Below, piece by piece: positions 57,953-64,000 of a stretch of 64,000 nucleotides of DNA. Location of the stretch: positions 55,100 to 119,099 of the forward strand of contig NZ_BMDR01000009.1 of the NCBI RefSeq assembly GCF_014635885.1, given 5' to 3'. A program made the translations under genes and the position numbers. This DNA comes from Acinetobacter vivianii (GTDB taxonomy: Bacteria; Pseudomonadota; Gammaproteobacteria; Pseudomonadales; Moraxellaceae). How positions within the stretch are numbered: position 1 is the stretch's first letter; each line of letters begins with the position of its first letter. The notes below the pieces were generated by a model. The model saw only the letters and a list, made by a program, of their open reading frames with translations, searched no databases and was not told where the DNA came from.

Positions 57953-59509
57953 ATGACAACGACCTGGACAAATGGCTATCAAACAGAAGTGAATTATACC
58001 TACGGTTATTATCGAGATCTCAGCCCGAATTTCCAAAAGTTTTGTTTATTATTAAATGGGATCGATAGTCCAGACTTTCAGGAAAACCAGAATCACTGCG
58101 AACTTGGATTTGGGCAAGGTGTCAGTATTAATATTCATGCCACCAGCAACCAAGCCAGCTTTTATGGCACCGACTTCAACCCAGCACACGCCGCACATGC
58201 CAATCAACTGGCGGAGCAAAGTAAGGTTGAGCATTATTTTTATGACGACAGTTTTGAAGAGCTACTCAACCGTCAAGATTTACCCATGTTTGACTCAATC
58301 AGCTTACATGGCATCTGGAGCTGGATTAGCCACGAAAATCAGCACATTATTTTAAAATTTATCCGTCAGTTCTTAAAACCTAATGGCATTGTCTATATCA
58401 GCTACAACTGCGTCACAGGCTGGGCAGCCAATATGCCAATCCGTGAACTATTTCATAGTCATTTCAAATTTAATAGCAAAAGCACCAATCCCCTGCAAAA
58501 GGTCAATGAGGCGCTCAGCTTTAGCGAAGACCTGCTCAAACAGAATCCGATTTTTGCACAACGTAATCCAAATGCGGTTCAGAAAGTTGCCGATCTTAAA
58601 CAACAAAATCCCAACTACTTGATTCATGAATATCTCAATCAGGACTGGCAATGCTTCTCTTTCCAGCAAGTGGTGCGAATTTTAGATGAGATCAAATTAT
58701 CTTATGCAGGCTCTACTGATTTAAATACCCATTTAGATAGCATTAACTTCTCCCAAGAGCATCAGAACTTTTTAAATGCGATAGAACATCCTATTTTCAA
58801 AGAACAATGTCGTGATTATTTTGCCAATACCCAATTTAGACGCGATTTATTTATTCGTGGCAAAAATAATTTGACCCCATTGCAAGTTCAGGAGCGTTTG
58901 AGAAAAACAGCCTTCGTTTTACTGACTGCCAAAGAAAAACTGCCTCATAGTATCAATGGACTTTTAGGAACATTTAATTTAATTGAAGATATCTATACCC
59001 CGATCGGCAATAAATTTGCAGAAGAAAACTATCGTCCAATCACTATTGCTGAACTGGAACAAAGTTTTCCAGAACTGAATTACGCTCAGATTCTCAATGC
59101 TTTGGTGATTTTATCTCATCTAGGTTTGGCCCAACCCTGTCAGACACTGGAACCGAATAATGAAATAATGCAACAAAGTCATCGCTTAAATCATTATTTA
59201 TTGGAACAGGCAAGTTTTCATCAAAACTATAATGTCTTAATTAGCCCGATTACAGGTATCGGTATTCCAGCCGATCATTTCCAGCAATTGTTCTACCGCG
59301 CACATTTCATTGATGGCTTAGAATCAGCAACTGAGTTTGCAGACTATGTTCAAAATGTCATTAGCCAGCTCAACTGGCTAGTACTGGATAGTGAAGGTAA
59401 AACTGTATCTGATCGAGAAAAGAGTCTGGAGGTCATTCAAGCCAAGGCTCAATTTTTCCTAGACAGCAAAAAGCTGCAAATTGCCAAACAACTGCGCTTA
59501 TTTAATTAA
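57953..59509 (+). CDS. Class I SAM-dependent methyltransferase with regulatory domain
   Basis: A 518-residue protein. The SAM motif ELGFGQGVSINIHAT lies near 51-65, with YGTDFNPAHAAHAN next. The acidic D-S-I-S-L-HG-I-W-S-W-I-S motif near 115 closes the Rossmann core. The region after residue 215 matches the methyltransferase regulatory domain (PF10119 type), which is linked with protein lysine methylation in some relatives. It separates trxB from aat, which are neighbours in related genomes. The target is unknown. A hairpin at 59522-59546 follows. Confidence 0.85.
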   Translation: MTTTWTNGYQTEVNYTYGYYRDLSPNFQKFCLLLNGIDSPDFQENQNHCELGFGQGVSINIHATSNQASFYGTDFNPAHAAHANQLAEQSKVEHYFYDDSFEELLNRQDLPMFDSISLHGIWSWISHENQHIILKFIRQFLKPNGIVYISYNCVTGWAANMPIRELFHSHFKFNSKSTNPLQKVNEALSFSEDLLKQNPIFAQRNPNAVQKVADLKQQNPNYLIHEYLNQDWQCFSFQQVVRILDEIKLSYAGSTDLNTHLDSINFSQEHQNFLNAIEHPIFKEQCRDYFANTQFRRDLFIRGKNNLTPLQVQERLRKTAFVLLTAKEKLPHSINGLLGTFNLIEDIYTPIGNKFAEENYRPITIAELEQSFPELNYAQILNALVILSHLGLAQPCQTLEPNNEIMQQSHRLNHYLLEQASFHQNYNVLISPITGIGIPADHFQQLFYRAHFIDGLESATEFADYVQNVISQLNWLVLDSEGKTVSDREKSLEVIQAKAQFFLDSKKLQIAKQLRLFN

Positions 59510-59521
59510 GCGCTTAGTGCA

Positions 59522-59546
59522 AATGGCAATCTTCAAGATTGCCATT
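59522..59546 (+). other. Hairpin between methyltransferase gene and aat
   Basis: AATGGCAATCTT-C-AAGATTGCCATT is a 12-bp perfect stem without a T-run. It overlaps the extended aat frame and so argues for the start at 59596. Confidence 0.6.
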
Positions 59547-59595
59547 CCTACTCAGTTCAGTTAGTTTAGAATCATTCCTATTTACTTTCTTTGCT

Positions 59596-60327
59596 ATGCA
59601 ACAGCTTCCACCCTCGCAATATATTTTTCCAGATCCTGTAGAAGCAGATCCGGAAGGCCAAGGCTTTATCTGTATCGGTGCTGATCTTAGTCCGTCTACA
59701 TTATTTGAAGCCTACACACACGGTCTGTTCCCCTGGTTCAATGAAGATGAGCCGATCTGCTGGTGGAGTCCTGAACCGCGCTGTGTGATTGAACCACAAC
59801 AATACAAGCCCAGTAAGTCACTCATTCGCAATATGAAAAAGCATGATTACCGAATTACCATTAACCATGCTTTTGAAGAGGTCATTCGTTCCTGTTCTTT
59901 ACCGCGCAGTTATGCCAATGAAACTTGGATCAGTGAAGACATTATTCAAGGCTATTGTGACTTATTTAAAGCGGGCTATGCCTATAGTGTTGAAGTCTGG
60001 CAACAAGAGAAGCTGGTAGGTGGCTTATATGGCGTTACCATAGGCAAAGGCTGTTTTGGTGAGTCGATGTTTAGTACTGAAACCGATGTTTCGAAAATGG
60101 CGTTCTATACCTTAATGCTGATCGGGCAGGAAAATCAGCTTCCGTGGATTGATTGCCAACTGGTCAATGATCATCTTTTAAGCCTTGGTGCGAGTACACT
60201 TTCTCGCCAAGCCTATCTTAAATCGTTACAAGATGTAATTATTGCCCCCTCTATCAATTGGAAAAGTTATCAAGAACGTGTATTTTCAAGTAAAACAATA
60301 GCAGTTTTTGGCACATTAGACGGTTAA
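59596..60327 (+). CDS. aat: Leucyl/phenylalanyl-tRNA-protein transferase
   Basis: A 243-residue L/F-transferase. [50 protein letters not shown] and [18 protein letters not shown] are family blocks. It adds Leu or Phe to N-terminal Arg/Lys of substrates, making them N-degrons for ClpAPS. ATG 59596 gives [14 protein letters not shown], the usual start; an in-frame ATG at 59539 lies in a hairpin. bpt follows after 28 bp. Confidence 0.95.
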   Translation: MQQLPPSQYIFPDPVEADPEGQGFICIGADLSPSTLFEAYTHGLFPWFNEDEPICWWSPEPRCVIEPQQYKPSKSLIRNMKKHDYRITINHAFEEVIRSCSLPRSYANETWISEDIIQGYCDLFKAGYAYSVEVWQQEKLVGGLYGVTIGKGCFGESMFSTETDVSKMAFYTLMLIGQENQLPWIDCQLVNDHLLSLGASTLSRQAYLKSLQDVIIAPSINWKSYQERVFSSKTIAVFGTLDG

Positions 60328-60355
60328 CGGATTAACACCTTGGAGGGACAGATTA

Positions 60356-61171
60356 ATGAAATCATACCAACCCAAGTCCCTTTTAAATGACTTACAGTAC
60401 TACATTACACCACCGCATGATTGTAGTTATCTCGATAATAAATCTGCCCGGATGGTATTTCTTGACCCGATTCACCGTATTGATGTGGTGACATTGTCAG
60501 AACTTTCTCGGGTTGGTTTCCGTCGTAGTGGTGATTTTGTTTATCGTCCTGAATGTCACTTATGTCGCCAATGTCTATCTTGCCGTGTCCCTGTTCAGGA
60601 ATTCAGCATGAATAGCAGCCAGAAAAAGGCATGGAAACGTAATCAAGATTTAGAAATGAGTATTTTGCCGACCTCGCAAGCCACTCAACAGCATTACGAC
60701 TTGTACGAACGTTATATCAATGAACGCCACTCAGATGGTGATATGTATCCCGCCAGTCTGGATCAATTTGAAAAGTTTCTAGTGCATAGCTGCACAGAAA
60801 GCTTCTTTATCGAACTATGGAAAGACCAAAAATTAATTGCTGTCTCAACCTGTGATTTGATGGATGATGGTCTTTCTGCGGTTTACACCTTCTTCGATCC
60901 AGATGAACAACGCCGTTCACTGGGTGTATTCGCCATCCTTAAACAGATTGAATATGTACGTAGCTTGAATCTGGATTATTTATATCTGGGTTATTGGGTA
61001 CCGCATTCAGATAAAATGAATTATAAATCGCAATATACACCACTCGAATTATTATTGGATGGACAATGGCGCAGACTCAATCGTCCACTTTCAGACAATG
61101 AAATTCATCAATTGGGGAATTCATTGATGAGTACACTGCCTTCCGAGTGGAATAATTTAATTATTAAATAA
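60356..61171 (+). CDS. bpt: Aspartate/glutamate leucyltransferase (arginyltransferase family)
   Basis: A 271-residue protein. The N-terminal zinc or redox cysteine cluster is C-x2-C-x2-C-x2-C (near CHLCRQCLSC, residues 64-73), and GDFVYRPE, RYINERHSDGDMY and LGYWVPHSDKMNYKS are family blocks. Bacterial Bpt adds Leu to N-terminal Asp/Glu of proteins, part of the same N-degron pathway as Aat. GGAGGGACAG precedes the ATG. It overlaps the convergent rimI by 15 bp. infA, usual next in this order, is absent. Confidence 0.94.
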   Translation: MKSYQPKSLLNDLQYYITPPHDCSYLDNKSARMVFLDPIHRIDVVTLSELSRVGFRRSGDFVYRPECHLCRQCLSCRVPVQEFSMNSSQKKAWKRNQDLEMSILPTSQATQQHYDLYERYINERHSDGDMYPASLDQFEKFLVHSCTESFFIELWKDQKLIAVSTCDLMDDGLSAVYTFFDPDEQRRSLGVFAILKQIEYVRSLNLDYLYLGYWVPHSDKMNYKSQYTPLELLLDGQWRRLNRPLSDNEIHQLGNSLMSTLPSEWNNLIIK

Positions 61172-61618
61172 CGCAGCAAAATCATCTGTGCATGTCTTGA
61201 CCATAATCACGGCATGCTCTCTGGAACCATCAGGATTCGGATAATAATTTTTGCGCAAATCAATTTGATGAAATCCTGTTTTTTCATATAAACGAATCGC
61301 AGCACTATTGCTCTCACGCACTTCTAAAAAAATCTGAATCGGATTGTTTTTTAATTGCTGAATAGAATCATCCAATAAAGCATAACCAAGTCCTTTGCCC
61401 TGCTGACTTGGATGAATTGCCATAAGCAACAGGTTTGCCTCATCCAGAACAGGTTGCAAAATACAGAACCCCACCACCTGATTGGCTTGCTCATACACAG
61501 TACATTGATACGAAGCTAAAGATTCCTGAAATTGTTGCTTGCTCCATGGATGTGTTTGCACTAAGCGCTCAATGGCTGCCACGCTTTCCAGATCACGCTC
61601 CTGCATCAATCGAATCAC
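61157..61618 (-). CDS. rimI: Ribosomal-protein-alanine N-acetyltransferase
   Basis: A 153-residue GNAT. The start region MIRLMQERDLESVAAIERLVQTHPWSKQQF and acetyl-CoA loop MAIHPSQQGKGLGYALL are typical of RimI, which acetylates the N-terminal Ala of ribosomal protein bS18. REHAVIMVK ends the core. The start is a GTG at 61618; ATG 61606 is an alternative. It is convergent with bpt. Confidence 0.88.
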   Translation of the reverse strand: MIRLMQERDLESVAAIERLVQTHPWSKQQFQESLASYQCTVYEQANQVVGFCILQPVLDEANLLLMAIHPSQQGKGLGYALLDDSIQQLKNNPIQIFLEVRESNSAAIRLYEKTGFHQIDLRKNYYPNPDGSREHAVIMVKTCTDDFAALFNN

Positions 61619-61677
61619 AATCTTTCACTCTATAAAATACTGATGCAAATTATCGACAATTTCAGCTAAAAATTGAA

Positions 61678-61708
61678 TAAAAAAATGGGCAGTTTTACTG
61701 CCCGTTGG
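61678..61708 (-). terminator. Rho-independent terminator of the first di-iron-like gene
   Basis: GGGCAG-TTTTA-CTGCCC with a run of A on its left, a U-run on the minus strand. Confidence 0.85.
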
Positions 61709-61710
61709 AG

Positions 61711-62595
61711 TTAACTCAGATTAAAACCTAATTCGGCCCGCCATTTATTGAGTAATTCAGTCGTATCATCGTCATTTGGATGAAACTTCGGTCTCAAGAA
61801 CGAAAGTAAAGTTGGAATCTGACGCGTCATAAAACCTTTATAACCATACATAAATTTCAACATGTATCGGGTATCACGCCATGTCAACTTACCATCGACT
61901 TTCAATAGTTTTGCAGTGAAATAAGATTGAGTAATAAAGATCAGGCCCATTGCGATAACCAAGGCCAATGACCGCATCAAATAGGCTTTAGCGCCCTGCC
62001 CATACATAGATTCATACACATCAAAGGCTACTGCTTTATGTTCATTTTCTTCGACCGCATGCCACATCCATAAATGGTACATGGTCTCATCCATAAACAT
62101 CGCTTGAATGTCTGGATTACTCAATAATTCTTCGGCAATGGTCGAGGTAAAGTGCTCTAAAGCACACGTACCAGTCAAACTGATCATTTCTTTGGTGAAG
62201 CCGAAAGGTTTCAATAGTTTAGATGTTATACCGATGGTTCGATTAATCAGGCGCCCTGTTTGCGCTTCCATCTCACGGACATTGTATCCATAAGCTTGTG
62301 CGGATGCATTGAAGGCCAAATGCTCTTTCGAATGCATGGCTTCCTGACCAATGAAAGCACTGATTTCTTTCTGCAATCTAGGATCAGCCAATTTAGGATC
62401 ATTACGCACCGCACGTGTACTATTCACAAAGAATTGTTCACCTTCTGGAAATAGTGCTGAAAGCGCAGTCATAAAATGTGTTAAGGCAGCATCTCCATTT
62501 GCCCAATAACGTGGCACTTCACCAAATTCAAAATCCATTCGGCGTACAGGAAAACTGGCGCCAGCTCGGTTTGAAATATTGACTTTAGCATTCAT
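61711..62595 (-). CDS. Metal-dependent hydrolase-like protein (PF10118 type), paralogue 1
   Basis: About 294 residues from ATG 62595, which matches the paralogue start MNAKVNISNRAGA. It shows ferritin-like carboxylate/histidine pairs: E85-x2-H88-x2-E91-H92 (QEAMHSKEH), E147-H148 (ALEHFT) and H179-x2-E182-E183-x-E185-H186 (HAVEENEH), which look like a di-iron site. One hydrophobic helix lies near 205-225. Pfam calls such proteins metal-dependent hydrolases, but no hydrolase chemistry is visible. Closely related to the gene 62814-63695. Confidence 0.75.
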   Translation of the reverse strand: MNAKVNISNRAGASFPVRRMDFEFGEVPRYWANGDAALTHFMTALSALFPEGEQFFVNSTRAVRNDPKLADPRLQKEISAFIGQEAMHSKEHLAFNASAQAYGYNVREMEAQTGRLINRTIGITSKLLKPFGFTKEMISLTGTCALEHFTSTIAEELLSNPDIQAMFMDETMYHLWMWHAVEENEHKAVAFDVYESMYGQGAKAYLMRSLALVIAMGLIFITQSYFTAKLLKVDGKLTWRDTRYMLKFMYGYKGFMTRQIPTLLSFLRPKFHPNDDDTTELLNKWRAELGFNLS

Positions 62596-62759
62596 ACCCT
62601 TTTCTCCTATCCGTGAATATTCTTCATAAACCATATCTGATACTTCTTTTATACGCCCTTTTCAGTGCATCGAATAAGTGCAGATAAGGTCAGAAAAGCA
62701 TCATCTTAGGACATGTCGTCACACTGAAAAATCATCTATGAAATGAATGAGTAAAAAAG

Positions 62760-62787
62760 AAAAAGGGCAATTAAAATTGCCCTTTTA
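62760..62787 (-). terminator. Rho-independent terminator of the second di-iron-like gene
   Basis: AAAAGGGCAATT-AAA-ATTGCCCTTTT. On the minus strand a U-rich run follows. Confidence 0.88.
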
Positions 62788-62813
62788 CATCGATTTATTT
62801 GAAGATAAGAAAA

Positions 62814-63695
62814 TTAGAAACCGAGTTTCGCTTTCCAGTCTTTTAACAACTGTACCGTATCCAGATCATTTGGATGGAAGCCTGGTTTAAAGTAAGCTAG
62901 CATCTCGCCTGCCATGCCAGTAATAATTCCTTTTGAAGGACTATAGCCATATTTATAAATCATCGCCAATTCTTTAAAGTTCAGCTTCTTATCTTGTTGA
63001 AGCAAACGTAAAGTGAAATAGGACTGAAGAATAAAAATCAAGGCCATCGCAAATACCAGCGCAGAAGTACGCAAGCTATAAGCTTTTAAACCTTTACCAA
63101 ATACGGCTTCATAAACATCATAGGCTACGGCTTTGTGCTCATTTTCCTCGACTGCATGCCAAAACCACATATACGACATGGTCTCATCGGTCATTAAGTC
63201 CTGAATATGCTGATTACGCAATAACTCAGAAGCAATGGTCGCAGTGAAATGCTCTAAGGCAGTTGTTGCGGTGAGGTTGACCATTTCTCTGGTCATACCA
63301 AATGGTTTAACCACTTTAGAAAAATTCTTTAAGGCAAATTGAATATAACGCCCAGTGATTTGCTCTAAAGTTCTTACATCATGACCATATTTTTGTGCAG
63401 AAGCATTAAAGTTAACATGCTCTTGCGTATGCATGGCTTCTTGACCAATAAACGCACTGATTTCTTTTTGTAGTTCTTCGTTGTCTTTAATCGCTGGGTA
63501 GTAACGAACTGCACGTACCGCATCAATAAATAATTTCTCACCATCTGGAAACAGTGCAGATAAACCTGTCATGAAATGGGTTAAACCTGCTGAACCATCC
63601 ATCCAGTATTCTGGTACTTGATCGAAATCAAAATTCATACGACGGACTGGGAAGCTTGCACCCGCACGATTTGAAATATTTACTTTAGCATTCAT
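62814..63695 (-). CDS. Metal-dependent hydrolase-like protein (PF10118 type), paralogue 2
   Basis: About 293 residues from ATG 63695. The first 20 residues match the neighbour almost exactly (MNAKVNISNRAGASFPVRRM), as do the QEAMHTQEH, ALEHFT and HAVEENEHKAVAYDVYE motifs. The pair is a tandem duplication; each copy has its own terminator and leader (218 bp between them). Sequence drift is greatest in the C-terminal third. Role unknown; other Acinetobacter genomes carry similar genes, by recollection. Confidence 0.75.
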   Translation of the reverse strand: MNAKVNISNRAGASFPVRRMNFDFDQVPEYWMDGSAGLTHFMTGLSALFPDGEKLFIDAVRAVRYYPAIKDNEELQKEISAFIGQEAMHTQEHVNFNASAQKYGHDVRTLEQITGRYIQFALKNFSKVVKPFGMTREMVNLTATTALEHFTATIASELLRNQHIQDLMTDETMSYMWFWHAVEENEHKAVAYDVYEAVFGKGLKAYSLRTSALVFAMALIFILQSYFTLRLLQQDKKLNFKELAMIYKYGYSPSKGIITGMAGEMLAYFKPGFHPNDLDTVQLLKDWKAKLGF

Positions 63696-63858
63696 GCTGC
63701 CAACTCCTTTTTCAGTGAAACATTCCACTGAGCACTTTTATCTGTTTCTTGCGTTTTATATTACGTTTTTATGCAAATCAAATAAGTGCAGTTTGGGACA
63801 GCAAGCTATCAGTTAAGGACACTCTTACAAAAGGATTGTCTAACAATAGGCAAAAAAA

Positions 63859-63880
63859 ACACCCCAAAGGGGTGTTTTTT
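63859..63880 (-). terminator. Rho-independent terminator of the EF-Tu gene
   Basis: ACACCCC-AAA-GGGGTGT with A-run left and T-run right, so it works on both strands; it lies 16 bp past the tuf stop. Confidence 0.9.
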
Positions 63881-63895
63881 TATCACTCTAGGCGA

Positions 63896-64000
<105 letters not shown>

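Overview
The window is a chromosomal segment from a gamma-proteobacterium, almost certainly Acinetobacter. The evidence is low-GC coding sequence with A/T-rich spacers, an antABC set that agrees closely with my memory of the Acinetobacter baylyi genes, a one-piece tmRNA with tag ANDESYALAA, pilT-pilU beside a YggS gene, and the fur/bamE/RnfH and ftsK/trxB/aat/bpt neighbourhoods. Species cannot be fixed from the sequence alone. No prophage, insertion sequence, CRISPR array, rRNA or tRNA gene was recognised.

Layout. 1-7340: an accessory catabolic island. A minus-strand operon encodes a CntA/GbcA-type Rieske oxygenase, an aldehyde dehydrogenase, a fused rubredoxin/rubredoxin reductase and an FAD amine oxidase (cut by the window start). 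A BCCT transporter is divergent and a GcvA-like LysR regulator follows. A perfect 16-bp inverted repeat with T-N11-A boxes lies in the divergent promoter region. The set looks built to import and degrade a quaternary-ammonium or pyridinium betaine. 7860-8219: ssrA. 8378-19306: a lipoprotein gamma-glutamyltransferase, an EmrAB-type efflux pair, an AraC regulator, an AAHS transporter and anthranilate dioxygenase antCBA.

19561-31847: housekeeping and small metabolic genes (hotdog thioesterase, hemB, thiO-like oxidase, TIGR01777 epimerase, GNAT, VOC, enoyl-CoA hydratase), then sbcD-sbcC with a SMI1/KNR4 gene coupled to the end. A hairpin-rich candidate small RNA with its own terminator lies at 24199-24358. 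31844-47178: yggS, pilT-pilU, fur, bamE, rnfH with an NSS-like membrane protein, a bacteriohemerythrin, a class II amidotransferase, an OlsB-like acyltransferase, argB-algC, dut, rep and two small exported proteins, then an OmpA-like lipoprotein.

47558-53402: acyltransferase, a voltage-sensor-like membrane protein, minCDE, a long palindromic repeat, a PA4642-like gene, a DUF4234-like protein and a LysE exporter. 53531-61618: ftsK divergent from trxB, a methyltransferase, aat, bpt, and convergent rimI. 61711-64000: two tandem paralogues with ferritin-like E/H motifs, then the 3' end of an EF-Tu gene. Intergenic gaps mostly hold clear rho-independent terminators. One gap (47363-47382) carries a perfect CRP/Vfr-type site.
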